A DNA stretch of 49,371 nt from IMG/VR virus record IMGVR_UViG_3300009285_010806, positions 1 through 49,371 of that record; one strand, written 5' to 3'. A model generated the notes under the pieces. The model did no database searches. It was not told where the DNA came from and saw nothing but the letters and a program-made list of their open reading frames with translations. Of this stretch, positions 24,001 to 31,991 are shown piece by piece. Made by a program: the position numbers and the translations under genes. Numbering within the stretch: position 1 is the stretch's first letter; each line of letters starts with the position of its first letter. The stretch comes from a virus.

Positions 24001-25090
24001 CCGTATAAGGCTTAAGGGTTCAAAATAAAGCCCCTCACGGAAGTATTTTTTGATATATATGGTGTAAGGGAGGCCGAACCAGAACCATGCCCCTGGGGTC
24101 GTCTGGAAATTAGACCCCATACCCGTCATGCCCTAGCCGGCATCAATTGCTGTCAATTAGCTGACGCTTTCTGAATTTCAACTTACCTACTAATAGCTCT
24201 GCCTTCTAAGTCCTTAATATCCCATCAACGTCGTATAATATTTAGTATGTTTACTCTGAATTGTAAATGATTGATTGTTCGTTATTAATTAGCAATCTAC
24301 CCTCTTTTATTCCTTAAAAGCTTTGCTCTCTTCCTATCAGTATTGCTTATGATATCCTTATCAATACACTGATACCATTCATCTTTTATATTTAATGATT
24401 GTTATTTATTAATAGAATTGCCTTAAATCGGCTAAAACAACCGAATATAGGCAATGACTATCTTATTGTTATTGTGTTATTCCTATTTTTAAAATTTACT
24501 TTTATCCCGGGAGCGTTTTGAAAAATACCGATTGTAAGTTACTGATATCATTACATAGTTGAGATAATTAGAGCTTTATCGAGCATGGTAGAGCATTAGA
24601 TATTACTAATATTTGTATATTAAAGGGTTATTGTGGAACTAGGATCAAGATGCCACTACTAATAGGAATCTACCACTACTAATGATTTAACCAACAAATA
24701 CAATAGGATAATAGTAGCTACCATATTATAGTGGGTTTATGGTATTATCATGAATAGTGGTACAAGGAAATAACTGGGGGAATGATGTCAAAGCTATACA
24801 CTATTGTTAGCAACAATACTATTATATTACTATACCAACAGCATTACTATCTATAGCTCTATCTCCTACTCTCTCTAAGTCCCATCTATCCAACAGCTAT
24901 ATACAGTTATCCTTTATCTATTACCTATATTATACTCTTATTGAGAATGATTACTGACCAGGAAATATTACCATCTTGCTTTGTTATTTTATTCCTGATT
25001 TATCAATATATAGACATTTAAACATATTTATCTTTATTTATATATTTCTTTGTTTATGAAAGTATTTAAGCCAATACTTAAATACTTTTT
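24001..25090 (+). ncRNA. Candidate large structured noncoding RNA
   Basis: About 1.1 kb has no plausible gene on either strand: frames are short and lack ribosome-binding sites. Bases 24001-24175 are distinctly richer in G+C than their surroundings and contain nested pairings. GGTTC near 24017 pairs with GAACC near 24075, enclosing GCC/GGC and CCTCAC/GTG-AGG arms; GGGGTC pairs with GACCCC (24095-24118), and ATGCC with GGCAT (24128-24143). Further on are a perfect hairpin, TATTGTT/AACAATA (24802-24818), and repeated CCACTACTAAT segments. The block ends with a strong plus-strand terminator at 25060-25090. Location beside phage tRNAs recalls the GOLLD and ROOL RNA classes, but membership cannot be shown here. 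Strand is inferred from the terminator only. Confidence 0.4.
25060..25090 (+). terminator. Strong intrinsic terminator
   Basis: AAGTATTTAAG (25060-25070) pairs perfectly with CTTAAATACTT (25077-25087) around a CCAATA loop, followed by TTT. It sits inside the gene-free region with no plus-strand gene before it, which implies a noncoding transcript ending here. Confidence 0.65.
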
Positions 25091-25620
25091 CTATTGTCTG
25101 CTCTTAAAACATTTAATTAAAAGATATTTATATAGGGGTTTTAAAAATTTATCGATATCTAGTTTAGAAGAGTATTTAACAAATTTATTAAATCTACTTT
25201 GCAAGAGTTATACCTGATAGATTTAATCATATTAAAGATCTGAAAAATTTATTTTATCTGGATGAAATGAGATAGGTTTAAAAATGCTTAGAATAGTCCT
25301 AGAATCGTTTTATGGGAGTTAGCATAGTTTGGTATTCGAAAATATTTTGCGTTGATTGTAGAAGAATTGATATTTAAATCATTGTTTTTACTACGTTTTA
25401 TTTTTTGAATATGAGAAAACTATGAAATACTGTTGGAATAGATTTTGCTACAGGGTAAAAAGCTAAGAAATGGCTATATGGATACGGAAAAAAATAATAA
25501 AAATAGTGATGATTTTTTATTGACGAATATTTTTAGGCATGTTAAAAATTAATCTACATTTTGATTCATGACTGGAACGAAGGGCTGAGGGATAAAAACT
25601 CAAAACATAGGGACACGAAA
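25091..25620. other. A+T-rich gap before the plus-strand genes
   Basis: No coding sequence is convincing. A possible plus-strand promoter is TTGACG (25520-25525), 17 nt, TAAAAA (25543-25548); its -10 is poor. The stretch presumably carries early promoters for the plus-strand block. Confidence 0.4.
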
Positions 25621-25812
25621 ATGATGGCAAAAAGGGCCTGCACGAAATGGGGATTTTTGGCAGAATTGCAACTTGAAGGACAGCCCCATTGGAGACTAGA
25701 GAGGTGGGCTGAAACACAGGCCGCATATTTTGCCACCGAGCGTGCGCAACAACTCGCCGTTGGTGGTGGTCTTTTGGGTCCCGAATCCCGATTAATGCAG
25801 TGCGGAGATTAA
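25621..25812 (+). CDS. Small hypothetical protein heading the cassette
   Basis: Two adjacent ATGs begin at 25621 after GGGA. The 63-residue protein (MMAKRACTKWGFLAELQLEG...) contains HWRLERWAETQAAYFATERAQ, an amphipathic helix, and ends near a cysteine. Codons are visibly more G+C-rich than in the flanking late genes. The leader sequence before it is repeated before the next gene. Confidence 0.45.
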   Translation: MMAKRACTKWGFLAELQLEGQPHWRLERWAETQAAYFATERAQQLAVGGGLLGPESRLMQCGD

Positions 25813-25838
25813 AAACTCAAAACATAGGAGATACGACG

Positions 25839-25973
25839 ATGCGAATCAACACATACACTTTTGCAGACGGTTCTTCCTGCCAGGCTCCGACGTTAGAGCT
25901 GGCTATCGCGATCCAAAAAGCGGCCGGAAATTCGACGCGCCCTGTCAAAATGCAGACAGGGAATAAAAATTAA
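25839..25973 (+). CDS. 44-residue hypothetical protein
   Basis: It starts MRINTYTFADGSSCQAPTLE and contains AIAIQKAAGNSTRP. The start follows AGGAGATACGACG, the ribosome-binding leader shared by several genes of this cassette. The stop is 12 nt before the next tiny gene, whose ribosome-binding site overlaps the stop. Function unknown. Confidence 0.5.
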   Translation: MRINTYTFADGSSCQAPTLELAIAIQKAAGNSTRPVKMQTGNKN

Positions 25974-25985
25974 GGAGATACGGCA

Positions 25986-26039
25986 ATGAATGATAGCAGT
26001 TGGATTGATTTTAATTCTTTTGGGCACTATGTAAATTAA
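25986..26039 (+). CDS. 17-residue putative microprotein
   Basis: It reads MNDSSWIDFNSFGHYVN, with AGGAGATACGGCA directly before the ATG. Its stop lies 12 nt before the amidoligase start. A consensus initiation region supports translation, perhaps as a leader peptide that couples or tunes the amidoligase gene. Confidence 0.4.
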   Translation: MNDSSWIDFNSFGHYVN

Positions 26040-26051
26040 AGAGGAATAACC

Positions 26052-27374
26052 ATGGAAAACTATCAGTCCACCTTGTCCGGCTCATATCTGCACCATCCCG
26101 GCAGTCAAAAAATCCTGGTATCATACCGGTTATGGGATTTTTTGCCAATGGCTAATATTATCGAGGGTAGTTGCTGTCATTGTAGCTCTTATTCCGGACC
26201 ACGATATTGGATTGATGATTCCGAATATTGTGGAGACTGCTGCAAGCCATGCAATTGCTGCGGTACATATATTAATATCCATGATAGGAGCAATCAAAAA
26301 ATTGATCATGGGCTATATATTTGCGAGGACTGCCTTGAAACACATTATTTTACCTGCAATGATTGCGAAGGGATTTATCCGCGCGACGAAATGAACGACC
26401 TAGGGAGTGACTATACCGGCTATGTTTGTGATGATTGCCACTTGGAATATTCCGAGTGCGATAGATGCGGCAGTACAGTATTACGAGATACCCTTGAAAT
26501 TATTGACGGTGACCAGATCTGCTCTGATTGTGTGAGAAATAATTTTACCCAATGCAATCAATGTGATAATTATTATCTCGACGAACTCAACATATGCCCA
26601 ATTTGTCATCCAAATCCTATGACCGATTACCACGAGATAGATGTAGCCGTAAAATATGGATTTGGCGAGCCAGGTACATTAATAGCTTCGCAATCCCCAT
26701 ATTTTTTGGGATTAGAGCTTGAATACAATGCGGATGAAAATGATTTTGAAGAGGACACAACAGAGGAAATAGGAAAAATTTTAGACGGATTTGCAATAAT
26801 GGCAAGGGATAGCTCCGTCACGTGGGGCGAAATCATTACCCGGCCTGACGATTTACCTACTATTTTAGATAAATTTGAAGAACTTTGGAAAAATATCCCC
26901 TTCCGGGAAAATGGGCTGGTCATTTCCCGGAAGGGGAGCAAGACGGGGCTGCATATTAATATCGATAAAAGCGCCTTTACTGACATAAATGCTATTGCTT
27001 TTTTTGTCATGATGATTACCAATAATCCCCGATATTCTAAATTTATTGCAGGACGTGACGAGCTATATAATTGTGATTATACGACCAAAACGCAAACCGA
27101 TGTAATCGCGGAAATCAATGGGCACAGCGCGAAATATCAGCCGGTCTGCATCAAAAAAGACCGGCTGGAAGTCCGGATTTATCTCTCTACAAGTCGAATA
27201 GATTTTTTACAAATGCGCTGCGAGCATACACTAGCACTAGCTGATTACAGCAATATTTGCAGCAAAAACAACCGCCTTCCGGATATTGCCGATTTTCTGA
27301 AATTTGTTGACCAATATCAAGAGCAATATCCGGAACTCCACAAAAGAAATCAACAATACCAGGAGGATAAATAA
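26052..27374 (+). CDS. Zinc-ribbon amidoligase (Amidoligase_2-like)
   Basis: The protein has 440 residues. Residues 40-190 hold about ten C-x2-C or close variants (for example CEDC 91-94, CNDC 102-105, CDDC 126-129, CDRC 136-139, CSDC 157-160, CPIC 182-185), a chain of zinc knuckles. Residues 218-355 match the carboxylate-amine ligase fold of the amidoligase family related to glutamine synthetase: GLELEYN (219-225), ARDSSVTWGEIITRP (251-265), GLHINID (299-305) and RLEVRIY (341-347), supplying acidic metal-binding and substrate residues. Such enzymes form amide or isopeptide bonds with ATP. A glutamine amidotransferase starts 2 nt after its stop, a pairing known for this family. Two perfect G+C-rich inverted repeats lie within the gene. 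Confidence 0.75.
   Translation: MENYQSTLSGSYLHHPGSQKILVSYRLWDFLPMANIIEGSCCHCSSYSGPRYWIDDSEYCGDCCKPCNCCGTYINIHDRSNQKIDHGLYICEDCLETHYFTCNDCEGIYPRDEMNDLGSDYTGYVCDDCHLEYSECDRCGSTVLRDTLEIIDGDQICSDCVRNNFTQCNQCDNYYLDELNICPICHPNPMTDYHEIDVAVKYGFGEPGTLIASQSPYFLGLELEYNADENDFEEDTTEEIGKILDGFAIMARDSSVTWGEIITRPDDLPTILDKFEELWKNIPFRENGLVISRKGSKTGLHINIDKSAFTDINAIAFFVMMITNNPRYSKFIAGRDELYNCDYTTKTQTDVIAEINGHSAKYQPVCIKKDRLEVRIYLSTSRIDFLQMRCEHTLALADYSNICSKNNRLPDIADFLKFVDQYQEQYPELHKRNQQYQEDK
26897..26936. repeat. 14-bp perfect inverted repeat inside the amidoligase gene
   Basis: CCCCTTCCGGGAAA (26897-26910) and TTTCCCGGAAGGGG (26923-26936) flank a 12-nt loop. A second perfect stem, CAGCCGGTCT/AGACCGGCTG, lies at 27138-27167. 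Such stable stems inside coding sequence are unexpected and may affect mRNA structure or bind a protein. Confidence 0.6.
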
Positions 27375-27376
27375 CA

Positions 27377-28003
27377 ATGTGCCTCATTGTTTGCAGCAAT
27401 AACGGATTCAAAAATGTGCCTATTGATATTTTTGAAGAGGCTTATTACAGCAACCCTGACGGATTTGGAATTATGTGGGGAGACATTATCACAAAGGGTC
27501 TATTCAACTTTGATGAAATTTTAACGCTCATTGATGATTGCCCCAAAAATAGACCTGTTGCAATACATTTTCGACTTGCTACCCATGGCGAACCCTCAAA
27601 ATCACTGTCTCACCCATTTGAGACTAATTGTCCCGGAGTGATTTTGATGCATAACGGTATTTTAAATCAATCATATTGCAGGCAAGCAAAGGAAAGCAAC
27701 GTTTCTGACACTGCAATCTATGCCTTAGCATATAATCGCCCATGGCACCTATCGTCTGAGTGGAGAAAAAGAGAGGGAAGGCGCATCGGGCATAATAAAC
27801 TTGTCTTCCTCGACTCTGTCCTTGGAAATCTCTATATTGTAAATCAGCAACTAGGCACTATCCAATTTGATTGTTGGTTCAGCAATTGCAATCAATTGTG
27901 GGATTATAATGATACCAATTATCATGACTTGCGTTTTAATGCATATGACGATGGCCGGCATAGTCAAAGTCTATATGATAGATACAGACGTATAACAGAT
28001 TAA
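27377..28003 (+). CDS. Class II glutamine amidotransferase
   Basis: The 208-residue protein is an Ntn-hydrolase GATase. After Met removal the N-terminal residue is Cys2 (MCLIVCSNNG), the nucleophile. It is followed by NPDGFGIMW (near 26-34), IHFRLATHGEP (near 68-78), LSHPFE and ILMHNGIL (near 94-101). It releases ammonia from glutamine for a partner synthetase. There is no synthase domain in the same chain, so the amidoligase encoded 2 nt upstream is the likely partner. The ribosome-binding site is AGGAGGATAAATAACA. Confidence 0.85.
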   Translation: MCLIVCSNNGFKNVPIDIFEEAYYSNPDGFGIMWGDIITKGLFNFDEILTLIDDCPKNRPVAIHFRLATHGEPSKSLSHPFETNCPGVILMHNGILNQSYCRQAKESNVSDTAIYALAYNRPWHLSSEWRKREGRRIGHNKLVFLDSVLGNLYIVNQQLGTIQFDCWFSNCNQLWDYNDTNYHDLRFNAYDDGRHSQSLYDRYRRITD

Positions 28004-28028
28004 ATCAGAGCAACTAGGGAGGTGCTTA

Positions 28029-28130
28029 ATGATCTTTCCTGCACAACGTTACAATCAATATTTTCTCAACAATGGGCGGCATCCCAATTTTTGGATGCTA
28101 AGAAAAACCAAAATCCAATTAGGAGATTGA
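28029..28130 (+). CDS. 33-residue microprotein
   Basis: It starts MIFPAQRYNQYFLNNGRHPN and has GGGAGG 6 nt before the ATG. The end of the gene contains the AGGAG used by the next gene, whose ATG lies 4 nt after the stop. It is aromatic- and asparagine-rich; function unknown. Confidence 0.45.
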   Translation: MIFPAQRYNQYFLNNGRHPNFWMLRKTKIQLGD

Positions 28131-28133
28131 CCA

Positions 28134-28436
28134 ATGAAGAAGATTACAGTTATTGCAAATGGCGAAGTATGCGTAACTTTCGAAGTTGATGGGAAGCAAT
28201 TTTCAAGGCTTAAGGATGCTATGAAAGAAAAATTCAAAATCCAGGAGGGATTTTATCAAGAGGTTTTTGGTGTAAACTCAGCCGATGCAGAATTAGCAAA
28301 TTGGCATCCAAGTGATGCCAATTTTGATCTCGCCTGTAGTGGCTGGGAAAAATTTTTGAAGGATAAGGGGCAAGTCAAAAAAACCACCACAGAAGAAATG
28401 ATAGATTTGAAGACTTATTTCTTCGGCGAAAATTAA
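28134..28436 (+). CDS. Hypothetical cassette protein
   Basis: The 100-residue protein opens with a beta-hairpin (MKKITVIANGEVCVTFEVDG). A helical middle (LKDAMKEKFKIQEGFYQEVFG) and an acidic end follow. It could be a small adaptor or substrate for the neighbouring ligase; no family recognised. A very stable hairpin lies just after its stop. Confidence 0.5.
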   Translation: MKKITVIANGEVCVTFEVDGKQFSRLKDAMKEKFKIQEGFYQEVFGVNSADAELANWHPSDANFDLACSGWEKFLKDKGQVKKTTTEEMIDLKTYFFGEN

Positions 28437-28445
28437 CCATCCTTG

Positions 28446-28492
28446 CACATTGCAGGAGATAAATTGCACAATGGTTTATCTCCTGCAATGTG
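28446..28492 (+). terminator. 18-bp perfect hairpin after the first half of the cassette
   Basis: CACATTGCAGGAGATAAA (28446-28463) pairs perfectly with TTTATCTCCTGCAATGTG (28475-28492). Outer TTAACCA/TGGTTAA (28433-28439 and 28497-28503) extend the stem. No T-run follows, so it may act as a processing or stability element rather than a terminator. The stem contains an AGGAGAT sequence like the cassette's ribosome-binding sites. Confidence 0.5.
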
Positions 28493-28527
28493 AGAGTGGT
28501 TAATAACAGATAGAGGAGGCAATAATT

Positions 28528-28833
28528 ATGCCATGCTATGAAGTGAGATTGACATCAGTTGAGTTTATCGCCGAAAATTTAGAGCTACTAAAAAAAGCTC
28601 TAACAGCTGAAAGCTGCAAATATACGATCAAAAACAACATTGTATATCTCTCAATATGCAATACAACGATTGACCTGGAGAAAAGGATTGCAACTGGCTC
28701 GAATCAATCTGTCTTGAATGCGCTAAAACGAGCATACAGCAGAGAAGTTGTGAAGATGGCAGCCAAGGCCAAAAATTGGAATTTGCAACAGCAACAGAAA
28801 TCGCTTAATCAATATATTGCTGTAAAATATTAA
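28528..28833 (+). CDS. DUF1257 (Ycf35)-like protein
   Basis: The 101-residue protein starts MPCYEVRLTSVEF. It then has LLKKALTAESCKY and a C-terminal LKRAYSREVVKMAAKAKNWNL followed by a final strand, the alpha/beta layout of DUF1257/Ycf35 proteins. That family is commonly encoded with a DUF2997 protein and a Ycf46-type AAA+ ATPase; the next two genes fit exactly. Biochemical role not established. Assignment is by pattern and context. Confidence 0.5.
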   Translation: MPCYEVRLTSVEFIAENLELLKKALTAESCKYTIKNNIVYLSICNTTIDLEKRIATGSNQSVLNALKRAYSREVVKMAAKAKNWNLQQQQKSLNQYIAVKY

Positions 28834-28844
28834 GGGGAAATTCA

Positions 28845-29045
28845 ATGGCCGATAAAATCAATATCGAGATCCTTGAGGACGGTACAATATCCATAAACAC
28901 TGATAAAATCTCACAAGCAAACCATGTTTCAGCGGATAAGCTTTTAGCTGAAATTCAGAAACTTGCAGGGGGAAAAACCGACATCAAGAAAAAAGCCGGA
29001 CATGCCCGATTACATGAGCATAACGGGATTTTCCATAAACATTGA
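28845..29045 (+). CDS. DUF2997-like small protein
   Basis: The protein has 66 residues: a beta start with INIEILEDGTISINTDKISQ, then SADKLLAEIQKLAGG, and a histidine-rich end (HARLHEHNGIFHKH). The 'DG-x-(I/V)' strand followed by a helix resembles DUF2997, and the position between the DUF1257-like and Ycf46-like genes supports this. The histidine-rich end could bind metal. Confidence 0.5.
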   Translation: MADKINIEILEDGTISINTDKISQANHVSADKLLAEIQKLAGGKTDIKKKAGHARLHEHNGIFHKH

Positions 29046-29086
29046 TAGATGGATTGAACGACTTATTACGCTAAGGAGAAACGACA

Positions 29087-30523
29087 ATGGAAAAGATGAA
29101 TTTTCTTTCATATCTTGATGCTAATTACCCTCTGCTTTTGATTGCCTCTTATGAAGAAGAGCGAGTTATTGCAGAATTGTCAAAACAAGCAGAAGGATAT
29201 AATTGTTTCCACTGGGATATTGTAGATGGTTTTCGTAATTGCAATGGACAAAAAACACAGGATTGCAACAACCCAGTTGAAGCCCTATCTATTGCAATAT
29301 CTTTGGAAATATCTTCCGTTGTATTTTTCAAAGATTTTCATCGTTTTACAGATGAGCTTGAGTTTTGTCGTACTACAAAATCAATTATTGCAGAGCTAAA
29401 AAAACGAGATATCCATATTGTATTTCTGGCTCCAAAAATCAATATCCCGATAGAGCTGGAAAAAGATATCACTGTAATTGATTTCCCATTGCCCGATATT
29501 AATGAACTTATAACTGTTGCGCAAAAGCTTATTGATAGTAACCCTGAGTTAAACTTAACTATCGATAGCAATATCATTGCAGGAGCACGAGGATTAACAC
29601 TAATGGAGGCTGAAAATTCTTTTGCTCGATCAATAATTACAGCAAAGGCTTTTGACCGGGAAATTCTTGAGACTGAAAAACTGCAAATAGTCAAAAAATC
29701 CGGATTAATGGAAATTTACCCGGCCGAATCTATCAATAATGTCGGCGGGTTAAAGCCCCTAAAAAAATATATTGAGTCTCGTAAGCGTGGCTTTTTTGAT
29801 GCTAAACTACCGACTCCACACGGTATTCTTTTAGCCGGATTGCCAGGAAGCGGCAAAAGCCTTGCTGCAAAAGCCATTGCAAGTGTCCTTGGAATGCCCT
29901 TAATTCGATTAGACCTTGGAACACTGAAAGGTTCTCTTGTTGGCCAGTCTGAGGAAAACATGAAAAAAGCCTGCAACATGATTGATGCAATTTCTCCATG
30001 CGTCGTTTGGCTTGATGAAATTGAGAAATCATTAGCGGGAGTTACCGGCAGTGCAGGAACAGACAGCGGTACATCCGCTAATATGTTTGGACAATTGCTA
30101 ACATGGATGCAGGAAAGCAAAGCTCAAAAATATATTGTAGCGACTTGCAATGATATTGATGATTTACTTTCATTGTCACAAGGAGCTTTAATCCGCCGTT
30201 TCGATGATATTTTCTTTGTTGACCTACCGAACAATCAGGAAAAACAAGAAATTCTAGCGATAATGAAGCGGAAATATAATGCAGAGAGCCTTGATTGTTC
30301 AGGGGCCTCTATGGATAAATGGACAGGAGCAGAGATCGAGAAATTTATCATCAATGCTCTTTATGATGGAGTGGGAGCAGCAGCAAAAAATATTCGGCCA
30401 ATTGCTATACAAAATCAGATTAAGATTGACAAAGCCAGAGAATGGGCTAAATATAACGCTATATGGGCAAACGAACAAGAAAGCGAGCCTATAACAACAA
30501 TCGGAAGAAAGCTCAAAGTTTGA
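29087..30523 (+). CDS. Ycf46-like AAA+ ATPase
   Basis: The 478-residue protein has an N-terminal domain (1-200) with LLLIASYEEERVIAEL and VVFFKDFH, like the inactive first half of Ycf46 proteins. The AAA+ core follows: INNVGGLKPLKKYIE (216-230), Walker A GLPGSGKS (251-258), Walker B VVWLDEIEK (306-314), sensor 1 ATCND (352-356) and ALIRRFDDIFFVDLP (367-381), the characteristic Ycf46 segment with arginine fingers. It probably forms a hexamer that remodels a protein substrate. The start follows AGGAGAAACGACA, the leader also used by the next gene. Confidence 0.8.
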   Translation: MEKMNFLSYLDANYPLLLIASYEEERVIAELSKQAEGYNCFHWDIVDGFRNCNGQKTQDCNNPVEALSIAISLEISSVVFFKDFHRFTDELEFCRTTKSIIAELKKRDIHIVFLAPKINIPIELEKDITVIDFPLPDINELITVAQKLIDSNPELNLTIDSNIIAGARGLTLMEAENSFARSIITAKAFDREILETEKLQIVKKSGLMEIYPAESINNVGGLKPLKKYIESRKRGFFDAKLPTPHGILLAGLPGSGKSLAAKAIASVLGMPLIRLDLGTLKGSLVGQSEENMKKACNMIDAISPCVVWLDEIEKSLAGVTGSAGTDSGTSANMFGQLLTWMQESKAQKYIVATCNDIDDLLSLSQGALIRRFDDIFFVDLPNNQEKQEILAIMKRKYNAESLDCSGASMDKWTGAEIEKFIINALYDGVGAAAKNIRPIAIQNQIKIDKAREWAKYNAIWANEQESEPITTIGRKLKV

Positions 30524-30565
30524 AATTTTCTTATAACCCAATCCATGAGAAAAGGAGAAACGACA

Positions 30566-31453
30566 ATGAAAGATCTTAGCAATATTTTCAACTCATGCTG
30601 TCTGTTGCAGGTTTCTTGCTCGATTTGGCCAGGAAAAAAGGGCATCGACAAGAAAAAAGTCAAAGAAGCTCTTGATACGGAATGGGCAAGCGGCAAGAAA
30701 AACACTGTGAATAAAGATGAATTGAAAGCATTAAATAACCTCAGAACTTCAATTCATTTGTTTGTAAAATCCTACACAACTCCATTTCCAATTGACGGCA
30801 TCAATATGGTTTCGTTCGGACTTGTAGAGAGAGTAGAAAAAGAATTGAAAGAGACCTTTCTTCCACAATTCAATGAGCTTGCCGACAATTTCTGCTCTAA
30901 ATATCCGGAGCTAAAGCGGCAAGCACGAGAAGAACTTGAGCCCAAAGGGTTATATGATGAAAAGGATTACCCTCGCAATATCGATGAACATTTTAACCTT
31001 ATCTGGCGTTTTGTTACAATACAAGCGCCAGGAGAAAATTCTTTGCTGTCTCCGGAAATTGTAAAACGGGAACAACAAAAATTTATTGATACAATTCAAG
31101 AGGCTCAAGATTTAGCTTTATCTGTTTTACACGATGAACTTGCCAAGCTGGTCCGGCATTGCGTGGAACGTCTCACTCCGGAAAAAGATGGAACTCCAAA
31201 ACAATTCAGGAAAAACACTATTGAAAACTTTCAGACTTTCTTTGAATCGTTCAAGGAAAGAAACGTTTTCAACAATAAAGAGCTAACTAAGCTCGTGGAA
31301 AACGCAAAGAAAATCATATCCGGTGTTAATCCTGAGCAATTGCGAGATGATGCGCCATTTAGAGATAAAATACGAGCGTCCTTAGCCGGTGTTTCAGAAC
31401 AAATCAACAACGCTATTGAAAACGCTCCATATCGGAAGCTAAGAATTAGATGA
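30566..31453 (+). CDS. DUF3150-like protein
   Basis: The ATG at 30566 follows AGGAGAAACGACA; an upstream in-frame ATG lies before that site. The 295-residue protein is largely helical: CCLLQVSCSIWPGKKG at the start, NNLRTSIHLFVKSYTTPFPIDGINMV, then long charged helices. This is the pattern of DUF3150 proteins, which accompany AAA+ ATPases in phages and mobile elements. It is likely the client or partner of the Ycf46-like ATPase. It overlaps the next small gene as ATGA. Confidence 0.65.
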   Translation: MKDLSNIFNSCCLLQVSCSIWPGKKGIDKKKVKEALDTEWASGKKNTVNKDELKALNNLRTSIHLFVKSYTTPFPIDGINMVSFGLVERVEKELKETFLPQFNELADNFCSKYPELKRQAREELEPKGLYDEKDYPRNIDEHFNLIWRFVTIQAPGENSLLSPEIVKREQQKFIDTIQEAQDLALSVLHDELAKLVRHCVERLTPEKDGTPKQFRKNTIENFQTFFESFKERNVFNNKELTKLVENAKKIISGVNPEQLRDDAPFRDKIRASLAGVSEQINNAIENAPYRKLRIR

Positions 31454-31575
31454 TTGATTGTTTTATCAGAGTCTATGATTGCTTCCAAAAAATCATAGAC
31501 TCGAATAAGGCGGTCAATAATAAGAGAGCTTCAAAATCAATCCTGGCAAAAGAGCTAAAAGAAATGATCTATTAA
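31450..31575 (+). CDS. 41-residue protein coupled to the DUF3150 gene
   Basis: The ATG overlaps the DUF3150 stop (ATGA). The peptide starts MIDCFIRVYDCFQKIIDSNK and ends with a basic helix (KSILAKELKEMIY). Start-stop overlap favours real translation. Function unknown. Confidence 0.5.
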   Translation: MIDCFIRVYDCFQKIIDSNKAVNNKRASKSILAKELKEMIY

Positions 31576-31597
31576 CCAACAATCAGGAGATTGAGCT

Positions 31598-31894
31598 ATG
31601 AAGATGCTAGAAGTCAAAGGGAATACTTATCCGGTAAAAGACCAAATTAAAGCATTAGGTGGTAAATGGGACGCAACAAAAAAAGTTTGGCTTGTTCCTG
31701 ATTATAATATAGGGCAAGCTAATTTAATCGTTGCAAAAGGTAGTGAAACACAAAAGAAAAAACCTTTCCGATACAAAAAGTGTGTTGTTTGTGGAGTTGT
31801 ACAGACCTACAATAAAAGAGGATATCCAAATGTAAAAATCTATCGCAATGGAGAATGTCAAGATTGTTATGAAGAAAGAAAGATGGGGTACTAA
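31598..31894 (+). CDS. DUF5710-like protein with a zinc knuckle
   Basis: Residues 1-36 (TYPVKDQIKALGGKWDATKK, then VWLVP) match the short 'D-x-I-K-A-L-G-G-x-W-D' domain that occurs in phage and plasmid replication or relaxase-type proteins. Residues 60-95 hold CVVCG and CQDC, a probable zinc ribbon. A nucleic-acid-binding role is likely by family. AGGAGATTGAGCT precedes the ATG. A strong terminator follows, closing the cassette. Confidence 0.6.
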   Translation: MKMLEVKGNTYPVKDQIKALGGKWDATKKVWLVPDYNIGQANLIVAKGSETQKKKPFRYKKCVVCGVVQTYNKRGYPNVKIYRNGECQDCYEERKMGY

Positions 31895-31895
31895 A

Positions 31896-31942
31896 ATCAA
31901 AAAGGTAAAAGGGTAAAATAAAAACCCTTTTACCTTTTTGAT
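31896..31942. terminator. 19-bp perfect terminator hairpin
   Basis: Bases 31896-31914 (ATCAAAAAGGTAAAAGGGT) pair perfectly with 31924-31942 around a 9-nt loop. The U-rich 3-prime arm (CCTTTTTGAT) makes it an effective terminator. It marks the right boundary of the G+C-richer cassette. Confidence 0.7.
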
Positions 31943-31991
31943 GTTTAAGAAGTGAAAATATTATATCCATTTATTTTTAAAAGGTATTTAT

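Noticed and set aside
23926-24129. A minus-strand frame in the gene-free region
   Set aside because: No ribosome-binding site, odd composition, and it lies across the strongest RNA pairings; better explained as noncoding.
28845-28860. A further sigma-28-like -10 box (GCCGATAA) at the start of the DUF2997-like gene
   Set aside because: The nearest TAAA is 21 nt away instead of 16 and the sequence is inside a coding start, so it is probably chance.
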